Assembly (NCBI GenBank): GCA_964547415.1
Contig: CAZJNX010000114.1
Location: 1-15,410 of the forward strand
Reading direction: 5' to 3'
Length of the DNA: 15,410 nucleotides
From: CAZJNX01 sp964547415
GTDB lineage: Bacteria > Pseudomonadota > Alphaproteobacteria > Rhizobiales > Amorphaceae
Part shown: positions 1-5,330 of the stretch, one piece after another
Layout of the letters: every line of letters starts with the position of its first letter
How positions within the stretch are numbered: position 1 is the stretch's first letter
Notes under the pieces: generated by a model
What the model was told of the DNA's origin: nothing
The model's database searches: none
Seen by the model: only the letters and a program-made list of their open reading frames with translations
Program-made: the position numbers and the translations under genes

Positions 1-110
1 CGAATTTTCGCCCGGCATGGTACCGCCGTTATCGGGCCACCAAAGTAGTTGCGAATGACAACTATGCTGAGGCTCGTCTCGCTGCGTAATGCAGCGTGAT
101 ACCTCATTTT
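1..110 (+). ncRNA. ssrA: tmRNA, coding piece of a circularly permuted two-piece ssrA (partial)
   Basis: Ribosome-rescue RNA that adds a degradation tag to stalled proteins. Seen: a resume codon GCG at 51-53 opens a short frame, 51-89, encoding ANDNYAEARLAA and then TAA. It is preceded by a GTAGTT-type context and by a pseudoknot-capable segment (CCCG at 11-14 can pair with CGGG at 33-36). The end of the tag frame forms the expected hairpin: GCTGC 81-85 pairs with GCAGC 91-95 across the stop codon. Known: in alphaproteobacteria the gene is permuted, the acceptor piece being transcribed first and the tag-bearing piece last. No CCA-ending tRNA-like acceptor follows the tag here, which fits that order, so the acceptor piece should lie before base 1. 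The 3' end is not visible directly; 110 is an estimate. Confidence 0.9.
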
Positions 111-235
111 AAGTCCTTGCCGGTTGCACGGTGAGGCGGGGTTCGGGGGCACCTGGCAACAGAAGCCCCTACTTTACCATCCCCGTGCCTGTGCTAAGCG
201 TGTCATCTCGCGACAGACCCGGTGGCACCTCTCCC

Positions 236-838
236 ATGGCCGACGACCTCATCCGTTACGACGTGCTTGTGCAGGACGCGCTCCGTGGCGTCGTGCGAAA
301 AGTCCTGCGCGAGGTCTCGGAGACCGGGCTGCCCGGCGAGCACCACTTCTACATCGCCTTCGACACCACGGCGCCCGGCGTGCGCATGTCCTCGCGCCTG
401 CGCAACCAGTACCCGTCCGAGATGACGATCGTCCTCCAGCACCAGTTCTGGGATCTCGCGGTCACCGAGCACGCCATGGAAATCGGGCTGTCCTTCAACG
501 GGATCCCCGAGCGCCTGCTCATTCCCTTCGCGGCGATCCGCGGTTTCTTCGATCCGTCGGTCCAGTTCGGCCTCCAGTTCGAGCCGTCCGCCGGAGAGGG
601 CGCGGCCGAGGCCGGGGAAGGCGCGGAGGCGGACGAGACGCCCCGCGGCGGCCCGCCCCTCGCGCTGCCGGGCCACGGCCCCGCCGGCAACGAGAGCGAG
701 CCGGAGGAGACGGCCGCGAGCGGCGAGGGGGAGGCGGGCGAACCCGAAGCGGCGACCGGCGAGGAGGACGAGGACGAGGACGAGGCCCGGACCGGCGCGG
801 AGGTGGTCTCGCTCGATGCCTTCCGCAAGAAGACCTGA
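236..838 (+). CDS. sspB: SspB, alpha-type ClpXP adaptor for ssrA-tagged proteins
   Basis: Cytoplasmic adaptor that holds ssrA-tagged polypeptides and tethers them to ClpX. The 200-residue product begins MADDLIRYDVLVQDALRGVV, the conserved start of alphaproteobacterial SspB, followed by the substrate-binding fold (residues about 1-118, including LRNQYPSEMTIVLQHQFWDL and a DPSVQFGLQFEP block). Residues about 119-185 are a low-complexity Glu/Asp/Gly/Ala-rich linker. The extreme C-terminus, VVSLDAFRKKT, is the short conserved tail expected to be the ClpX-docking module. The ATG at 236 was chosen because homologues start here; the frame stays open upstream but that part is not conserved in character. 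No strong Shine-Dalgarno is visible. The gene lies about 125 bp after the tmRNA that makes its substrate tag, and 48 bp before the next gene, with which it may be co-transcribed. Confidence 0.93.
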   Translation: MADDLIRYDVLVQDALRGVVRKVLREVSETGLPGEHHFYIAFDTTAPGVRMSSRLRNQYPSEMTIVLQHQFWDLAVTEHAMEIGLSFNGIPERLLIPFAAIRGFFDPSVQFGLQFEPSAGEGAAEAGEGAEADETPRGGPPLALPGHGPAGNESEPEETAASGEGEAGEPEAATGEEDEDEDEARTGAEVVSLDAFRKKT

Positions 839-886
839 CGCGGCGCGGCCCCCCCGCGGCGCGTTCCCGCATCGTCCGCGCGCGCG

Positions 887-1690
887 ATGACGACCGACGC
901 CACGCTGCCGTCCGTGCTCCTGCACGGGGGCTTCGCCCTGTTCCTGCTCGCCTACGCGCTGCGCGACATCCTGTGGCTGCGCGTCGTCACGACGATGGCC
1001 TACGTCCTGTTCTCCGTCCTCGCCGTCGTGCGCGGTGGCATGGCCCTCGTCGAGCTCCTGCCCTGGTACGTCGCCTTCGTCACCATCAACGGGCTGCAGA
1101 CCGCGCGCCTCGTCCACGAGCGCTGGCTCATCCGCCTCGACCCGGACGAGGAGCGGCTTTGGACCCTCGCCTTCCCCGCCCTCGACAGGGTGGTCTTCAA
1201 GCGCTTCATGCGGCTCGGCCAGTGGCGGACCCTCAACGACGGATTCGTGCTCACCACCGAGGGGCGGCGCAGCCTGCGCTTCTACCTCGTGGCCGACGGG
1301 GAGGTGCACGTCACCCTCGCCGGGCGCGAGGTGGCGATCCTCGGCCCCGGCCAGTTCGTCGGCGAGATCGGCTTCATCGCCAACCGCCGCGCCACCGCCA
1401 CCACCGTCGCGCGGATCCCGAAGGGGGAGGGGGCGCGAACGCGGTGCGTGGTGTGGAACGTGCCGAAGCTGCGCAAGCAGATGGAGCGGGACGAGGAGCT
1501 GAGGAGCCTCGTCTTCGCCGCCGTCGGGAGCGACCTCGCCCACAAGATCGCCGCCCAGACCGCCGCCGCCCAGCGGGGCGACGGCGCGCCCGTCGCCTCC
1601 CCGCTGAGGCCGCCGGCGGCGCCCGCTCCCCCCGAGCCGGCCTCCTCCGGCGTCACCGTCGCGGGCGAAGTCTCCTCGGCCGCCGGCTGA
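887..1690 (+). CDS. Membrane protein with cyclic-nucleotide-binding (Popeye-like) domain
   Basis: The 267-residue product has about three hydrophobic segments near the N-terminus (roughly residues 8-24, 31-49 and 55-75), then a soluble cNMP-binding-type beta-barrel domain (about 105-225). The domain shows the family pattern: WRTLNDGFVLTTEG, then FYLVADGEVHV, then LGPGQFVGEIGFIANRRATA. Three membrane helices followed by one such domain is the architecture of Popeye-domain proteins. The phosphate-binding cassette keeps the GE pair, but the usual P-R-A-[AS]-T core reads RRATATTV, so the canonical ligand-binding Arg is not clearly in register; cyclic nucleotide binding is therefore uncertain. The tail after residue 225 is Ala/Pro-rich and probably disordered. 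There is no DNA-binding helix-turn-helix, so it is not a CRP-type regulator. The RBS before the ATG is poor. The family-level assignment is fairly safe; the function is not known. Confidence 0.72.
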   Translation: MTTDATLPSVLLHGGFALFLLAYALRDILWLRVVTTMAYVLFSVLAVVRGGMALVELLPWYVAFVTINGLQTARLVHERWLIRLDPDEERLWTLAFPALDRVVFKRFMRLGQWRTLNDGFVLTTEGRRSLRFYLVADGEVHVTLAGREVAILGPGQFVGEIGFIANRRATATTVARIPKGEGARTRCVVWNVPKLRKQMERDEELRSLVFAAVGSDLAHKIAAQTAAAQRGDGAPVASPLRPPAAPAPPEPASSGVTVAGEVSSAAG

Positions 1691-1810
1691 CCGCCAGCCC
1701 GCTCCGTCCCGGTCCTTGAAAGTCCCCGGCTCGCGCTTTACGGGCAACCAGGCCGTGCCACCATCGCGGGTGCCCCCGGCGGGGCCGACGGTGCGCCGTC
1801 GCATCGCAGG

Positions 1811-1828
1811 GGCAGAGGCAGAGGCAGA
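1811..1828 (+). repeat. Three tandem GGCAGA hexamers in the RTX gene leader
   Basis: GGCAGA occurs three times back to back, ending 14 bp before the GTG start of the RTX gene and just upstream of its GGAGA ribosome-binding site (1830-1834). A short tandem array of this kind could change length by slippage. With three copies it may equally be chance. Confidence 0.6.
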
Positions 1829-1842
1829 CGGAGACTCACGAC

Positions 1843-3096
1843 GTGCAGACCGCCACCTTCATCCTGAACGCCGCCTTCGCACTCGACGGCGACTGGCTGG
1901 AGCCTCTCAACAGCGGCAGTCGCGGCCTCAGCGGGGACGGAAGCGTCCTCACGGTCGCGTATCGCGCCGAGGCGGCGCCCGTTCCGAGCAGCCTCACCTT
2001 CGAGGGCACCGGCCGGATTGCGTTACCCGACGGGCTGCCGACGCCCGGATCGGTCCTCACCCGGATCACCTACACAGAGGACGGGGAGACGGTTTTCGAG
2101 GTGCCGTCGATCAACATCTCCCGCGACTCGATCGTCGATCTCATCTACCGCTTCGAATCGTTCGAGCCCTCGGTGCGCCTGCCCGCGTGGAACCAGCTCC
2201 TCGACGCGAACGAGGTCGCCGTCCGCCTCCGCGGCTCGCCGGGCGACGACGTCTTCGCCGCCGGCCGGTTCGACGACGTCCTGAGCGGCAGGGCCGGCCG
2301 CGACGTCCTCGAGGGCCGCGACGGTGACGACCGCCTGTCCGGCGGCAGGGGTGCCGATCGCCTGTTCGGCGGGGAGGGCATGGACGTCCTCGCCGGGCGG
2401 CGTGACGCCGATCTCCTCGAGGGCGGGCTCGGGGCCGACACGCTCATGGGCGGCGGCGGCGGCGACAGCCTCGACGGCGGCGTCGGCCGGGACATGCTCC
2501 TCGGCGGCACGGGCGACGACTTCATCGTCGGCGACCGCGGAAACGACGACATCGACGGCGGGGCGGGCGACGACACGCTCCTCGGCGGGGCGGGGCGCGA
2601 CACCCTAAGCGACATGGACGGCGAGAACCTCATCTACGCCGGCACCGGCGCCGACGTCGTCCGGACGGGCGCGGGCCGCGACCGCCTGTTCGGGGAGGAG
2701 GGCCGGGACGACCTCGCGGGCGGCGAGGGGGGCGACCTCCTCATCGGCGGCGCGGGGCGCGACAGCCTGCTCGGCGAGGGCGGCGACGACGTCATCGTCG
2801 ACGGCGTCGGGCGGGACACGATCGTCGGCGGCGCTGGCGACGACCTCCTGCGGATCGGCGGCGGGCGCGATTTCCTCGGCTTCGGGCTGTCGGACGGCGT
2901 CGATCGCGTGGAGGGCTTCCGCGTCGACGAGGACAGGCTGGTGGTCGTCGGGGACGGCGTCACGTTCGACGACGTCACCATCGAGTCCGACGGCTTCGGC
3001 GGGGCCCGCGTCGCCTTCGCCGACACGGTGGTGGTGCTTCAGGGCGTCGTCCCCGGCACCGTCACGGCGGACGACTTCATCTTCCTCGCGGGCTGA
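1843..3096 (+). CDS. RTX (hemolysin-type calcium-binding repeat) secreted protein
   Basis: Probable type I secretion substrate of 417 residues that folds outside the cell on binding Ca2+. Residues 1-130 form a non-repetitive N-terminal domain that I do not recognise (IALPDG, VFEVPSINISRDSIVDLIYRFE). Residues 131-346 are glycine/aspartate-rich nonapeptides of the GGxGxDxLx type. The C-terminal 70 residues (GVDRVEGFRVDEDRLVVVG, then ADDFIFLAG at the very end) look like the usual RTX C-terminal domain carrying an uncleaved secretion signal, and no N-terminal signal peptide is present. Start: GTG at 1843 with GGAGA 8 bases upstream; homologous architecture cannot fix it further. No catalytic domain is evident and no ABC transporter or membrane fusion gene lies in the window, so the exporter must be encoded elsewhere. 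It could be an adhesin, a surface-layer protein or a biofilm matrix protein. Confidence 0.9.
   Translation: MQTATFILNAAFALDGDWLEPLNSGSRGLSGDGSVLTVAYRAEAAPVPSSLTFEGTGRIALPDGLPTPGSVLTRITYTEDGETVFEVPSINISRDSIVDLIYRFESFEPSVRLPAWNQLLDANEVAVRLRGSPGDDVFAAGRFDDVLSGRAGRDVLEGRDGDDRLSGGRGADRLFGGEGMDVLAGRRDADLLEGGLGADTLMGGGGGDSLDGGVGRDMLLGGTGDDFIVGDRGNDDIDGGAGDDTLLGGAGRDTLSDMDGENLIYAGTGADVVRTGAGRDRLFGEEGRDDLAGGEGGDLLIGGAGRDSLLGEGGDDVIVDGVGRDTIVGGAGDDLLRIGGGRDFLGFGLSDGVDRVEGFRVDEDRLVVVGDGVTFDDVTIESDGFGGARVAFADTVVVLQGVVPGTVTADDFIFLAG
2233..2880 (+). repeat. 24 in-register RTX nonapeptide repeats (27-bp periodicity)
   Basis: Within the RTX gene, codons 131-346 divide exactly into 24 consecutive nine-residue units with no insertion or deletion. 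Position 6 is Asp in every unit except the fifteenth (DMDGENLIY), which has Asn there. Units run from GSPGDDVFA to IGGGRDFLG. Such repeats build a parallel beta-roll, each turn binding Ca2+ in the turns between strands. Confidence 0.92.
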
Positions 3097-3474
3097 GGGG
3101 CCCGTGGGCGATCGGCCCGGCGCGCGGTCGCGACCGGGCGGGGATCGCCATGCGGGCCGCGGTCCGGCGCGAAGCGCGCCGTCCACGATGCGGGCGGGCT
3201 CGGCGATCGGTTCCGTCCGTGCGGCTCCACGGGGATCCCGCGCGGGAACGGGACGGCGCGCGTCCGCATCGCGGTCGCGGGCAGCATCGTCATCCGCGCA
3301 AACGCGCCCGCCGCGCTCTCCCCCGGCGACGTCGCCGTCCCGGGACGGGTGGACGGCCGTGCCTCTCGCCATCCGTGGCTGTGCCGAGGCCTGCGGCACG
3401 GACGCACCCCGCGCCGCGGACCGGAACGCGAACGGTGAACCCGCCGTTCCCACGTGGCACAGCGGGAGGGTGAC
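3097..3474. other. 378-bp stretch with dyads but no convincing gene
   Basis: Open frames here have no recognisable protein character, being Arg/Ala/Ser-rich as expected of random GC-rich DNA. Besides the hairpin right after the RTX gene, it holds a perfect 14-bp palindrome CCGTCCCGGGACGG (3335-3348), a 6-bp stem GTGCCG/CGGCAC (3381-3386 with 3394-3399), and GAACGG/CCGTTC (3430-3435 with 3444-3449), the last directly before the CACGTG at 3451-3456 and the start of the next gene. I see no tRNA, rRNA or clear promoter. Confidence 0.5.
3107..3149 (+). terminator. Long GC-rich hairpin after the RTX gene (terminator-like)
   Basis: Ten bases after the RTX stop, GGCGATC (3107-3113) pairs with GATCGCC (3143-3149) and GCCCGG (3115-3120) pairs with CCGGGC (3134-3139), a 13-bp stem with a small internal loop. 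The loop region also contains a perfect 12-bp palindrome, CGGTCGCGACCG (3125-3136), giving an alternative fold. There is no U-tract, so it may be a transcription terminator of the GC-rich kind or an mRNA 3'-end stabiliser. Confidence 0.5.
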
Positions 3475-3702
3475 ATGGCCGATACTCATGGCGACGGGGG
3501 CATGGGCGAGCGGGAGGTGGCGGAGCGCATCCTCAGGGTGGCCGCGTACCTGAACGATGCGCAGCCGCGGCGGCCTGCCGCGGACTTGGCGCGGGAACGC
3601 GGCTGGCTCGGCCCGGAGGGCGAACCGACGCCCGACGGGCGCGATCTCGTCGACGCGCTCATGGACCAGGCGGGCACCCGCAGCGTCTTCCGCAACCTGT
3701 AG
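3475..3702 (+). CDS. Hypothetical small protein, 75 residues
   Basis: Not recognised. The ATG at 3475 follows GGAGGG (3465-3470) by four bases, which favours this start over the upstream in-frame GTG at 3454 and the later ATG at 3502. The product is acidic-basic mixed and predicted mainly helical: an N-terminal helix EREVAERILRVAAYLND, a second helix PAADLARERGWL, a turn GPEGEPTPDG, then RDLVDALMDQAGTRSVFRNL. The helix-turn-helix-like spacing followed by a short loop resembles a small winged-helix or adaptor-like domain, but this is inference only. No signal peptide or membrane segment. It stands alone: the next genes are on the opposite strand and converge on it. Real coding is supported by the ribosome-binding site and by protein-like composition, not by any family match. 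Confidence 0.55.
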   Translation: MADTHGDGGMGEREVAERILRVAAYLNDAQPRRPAADLARERGWLGPEGEPTPDGRDLVDALMDQAGTRSVFRNL

Positions 3703-3705
3703 CCG

Positions 3706-3723
3706 GCGGGCGGGCCTGCCCGC
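3706..3723 (+). terminator. Small hairpin immediately after the 75-residue gene
   Basis: GCGGGC (3706-3711) and GCCCGC (3718-3723) form a 6-bp stem with a 6-base loop, starting three bases after the TAG stop at 3700-3702. No T-run follows. Weak candidate. Confidence 0.3.
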
Positions 3724-3786
3724 GTTGGGCCCGGCGCCCGCGCCGTGCGCCCGCACCGCCGATGCCGCCCGCGACGCGACGGTTTC

Positions 3787-3808
3787 GGCGTCCGCTTGCG
3801 CCGACGCC
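3787..3808. terminator. Hairpin in the convergent gap before the cupin stop
   Basis: GGCGTC (3787-3792) pairs with GACGCC (3803-3808), and an inner CGC/GCG (3793-3795 with 3798-3800) extends it. It sits between two convergent genes and could end transcription from either side. It lacks a T-run on both strands. Confidence 0.35.
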
Positions 3809-3860
3809 TGACGGGCGCGATCCTCGTGGCGGGTCGCAGGGGCGGACGGCCACCGGCGTT

Positions 3861-4295
3861 CTACTCGGGCGCTGCGGGCGGCTTCGTCATGGTGGTGTTC
3901 GCCGCGCCGTCCGCCCCGATGAACACGGCGAGGATGCGGGTCGGGCCCGCGGCTGCCGCCGTGCCGTCGTGGGGCGTCTTCAAGGCCTCCATCAGGGCAT
4001 CGCCCGCCCGGTAGGTCCGGGTCCCGTGGGGGCCGTAGTCCACCGTCACCGCGCCTTCCAGGACGTAGGCGAACATGGGGACGTCGTGGCGGTGCCAGCC
4101 GGTCTTCGCGCCCGGCTGCATGGTGACGATCACCGCCGTCACCTCCGCCGTCCCCGGCGGATAGGCGATCGGCTGGCCGATCACCGTCTCTTGCGTCTCG
4201 AGGAGGACGTCGACCGGCGGATAGGCCGTGTCGGCCACCGCCGCGCCCGTCGCCACGAGGAAGGCGGCGAGGGCCGCCCCGCCGAGCCGGTGCAT
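3861..4295 (-). CDS. Exported small cupin-domain protein
   Basis: 144 residues with a classical signal peptide: MHRLGG, a hydrophobic core ALAAFLVATG, and a likely cut after AVA before DTAYPP, so the mature protein is probably periplasmic. The remainder is one cupin barrel: motif 1 is GWHRHDVPMFAYVLEG and motif 2 is the GDAL...TPHDG segment. Two His of motif 1 and one His of motif 2 are present, but the position usually held by the metal-binding Glu of motif 1 is Met here (HxHxxxM). Binding of a metal by three His is possible; catalysis cannot be assumed. The start codon lies five bases after the stop of the upstream N-carbamoylase-like gene, so translation is probably coupled. It may be a sensor, binding protein or enzyme acting on the same substrate pool. 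Confidence 0.85.
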   Translation of the reverse strand: MHRLGGAALAAFLVATGAAVADTAYPPVDVLLETQETVIGQPIAYPPGTAEVTAVIVTMQPGAKTGWHRHDVPMFAYVLEGAVTVDYGPHGTRTYRAGDALMEALKTPHDGTAAAAGPTRILAVFIGADGAANTTMTKPPAAPE

Positions 4296-4300
4296 CGCCC

Positions 4301-5227
4301 TCAGTCCGGCAGGACGACGCCGGTCTGCTCGACGATCGGGCGATAGTGCTCCACCCGGCGGTGCTTGGCGAAGTTGAACATGGTCTCCTTGCCGAACGCC
4401 GTCTCGTCGAGGTCGCAGTCGTGGACGATCAGCTCGTCGTCCTCGCTCCGGGCGAGGGCCACGATCTCCCCGTCCGGGTTCACGATGCAGGTGCCGCCGA
4501 TCATGTGATGACCGTCCTCGCTGCCGCACTTGGCGACGCCGACCACCCAGGTCGAGTTCTGGTAGGCGCCCGCCTGCATGACGAGGTGGTTGTGGAACAT
4601 GCGCTTGTCGCCGGCCTCCTCGCCCCGCTGGTTGTTCACCGACGGGGTGTTGTAGCCGAGCACGATCATCTCCACCCCGCGCAGGCCCATCACCCGGTAG
4701 GCCTCCGGCCAGCGGCGGTCGTTGCACACCATCATGCCCATCAGGCCCATCTCGGTGCGGAACACGGGGAAGCCGAGGTCGCCGGGCTCGAAGTAGCGCT
4801 TTTCCAGGTGCTGGTGGGTGCGCGTCGGGTCGTAGTCGGCGTGGCCCGGCAGGTGCACCTTCCGGTACTTGCCCACGATGGCGCCGGCCTTGTCGGTGAG
4901 GATCTGGGTGTTGAAGCGGTGCCCGTCCGGCGTGAGCTCGGCATAGCCGAGGCAGAGCGCCACCCCCGCCTCCCGCGCCCGCTCGAACAGGGGCCGCGTC
5001 GCCTCGTTCGGCATTTCCCGCTCGAACCAGGCGTCCACCTCGGCCGGGTCCTCCATGTACCAGCGGGGGAAGAAGGTGGTGAGCGTCAGCTCCGGGTAGA
5101 CCACGAGGTCGCAGCGCGCCTCGATCGCCTTCTCGAGGAGGGCGAGCATCCGCGCCACCACCGCCTGACGGCCTTCCGCCTTCTGGATCGCGCCCATCTG
5201 GGCCGCACCGACACGCACGTTGCGCAA
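4301..5227 (-). CDS. Nitrilase-superfamily hydrolase, N-carbamoyl-D-amino acid hydrolase type
   Basis: Predicted to hydrolyse an N-carbamoyl amino acid (classically the D form) to amino acid, CO2 and ammonia in the cytoplasm. All three catalytic residues of the superfamily are visible: Glu46 in VVYPELTLTTFF, Lys123 in GKYRKVHLPGH and Cys168 in VCNDRRWPEAYR. The blocks HLEKRYFEPGDLGFPV, RVMGLRG and MQAGAYQNSTWVVG closely resemble what I recall of the Agrobacterium D-carbamoylase, and the length of 308 residues matches that family (about 304). Start: TTG at 5227, because a strong GGAGGAGGG lies just upstream and homologues begin near here; an upstream in-frame ATG at 5290 would add unconserved residues and bury that site. 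It lies between an amidase and a cupin on the same strand. Substrate stereochemistry cannot be told from sequence; another ureide or amide is possible. Confidence 0.86.
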   Translation of the reverse strand: MRNVRVGAAQMGAIQKAEGRQAVVARMLALLEKAIEARCDLVVYPELTLTTFFPRWYMEDPAEVDAWFEREMPNEATRPLFERAREAGVALCLGYAELTPDGHRFNTQILTDKAGAIVGKYRKVHLPGHADYDPTRTHQHLEKRYFEPGDLGFPVFRTEMGLMGMMVCNDRRWPEAYRVMGLRGVEMIVLGYNTPSVNNQRGEEAGDKRMFHNHLVMQAGAYQNSTWVVGVAKCGSEDGHHMIGGTCIVNPDGEIVALARSEDDELIVHDCDLDETAFGKETMFNFAKHRRVEHYRPIVEQTGVVLPD

Positions 5228-5231
5228 CGCA

Positions 5232-5241
5232 CCCTCCTCCC
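5232..5241 (-). promoter_or_regulatory. Strong ribosome-binding site that fixes the TTG start of the N-carbamoylase gene
   Basis: The minus strand reads GGGAGGAGGG, four bases before TTG at 5227-5225 (eight from the core GGAGG). It is the best Shine-Dalgarno in the operon and supports the non-ATG start. Confidence 0.65.
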
Positions 5242-5330
5242 GTCCTTGCCGACCGCCCGGGCCCCGGACGGTCCCGCGCGTCGCCGGCACTCTCGCAAGG
5301 GGCCGCGGCGATTGTAAAGGCGAAGGTGCG

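Noticed and set aside
137..176. Possible T-arm and CCA end (GGTTCG ... TTTACCA) of a tRNA-like acceptor after the tmRNA tag
   Set aside because: The T-loop consensus (TTCRANY) is missing and no acceptor stem can be drawn. The permuted gene order places the acceptor upstream of the window.
1716..2327. Arg-rich open frame overlapping the RTX start
   Set aside because: It is out of frame with a clear RTX protein and shows only basic low-complexity sequence.
2233..2880. Tandem 27-bp periodicity as a possible CRISPR or satellite array
   Set aside because: The units are imperfect in DNA but exact in the RTX protein pattern, so the periodicity comes from the coded nonapeptides.
3104..3553. Long open frame in the gap after the RTX gene
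   Set aside because: Composition is Arg/Ala/Ser/Gly without protein-like order, it overlaps a well-supported small gene out of frame, and no ribosome-binding site precedes it.
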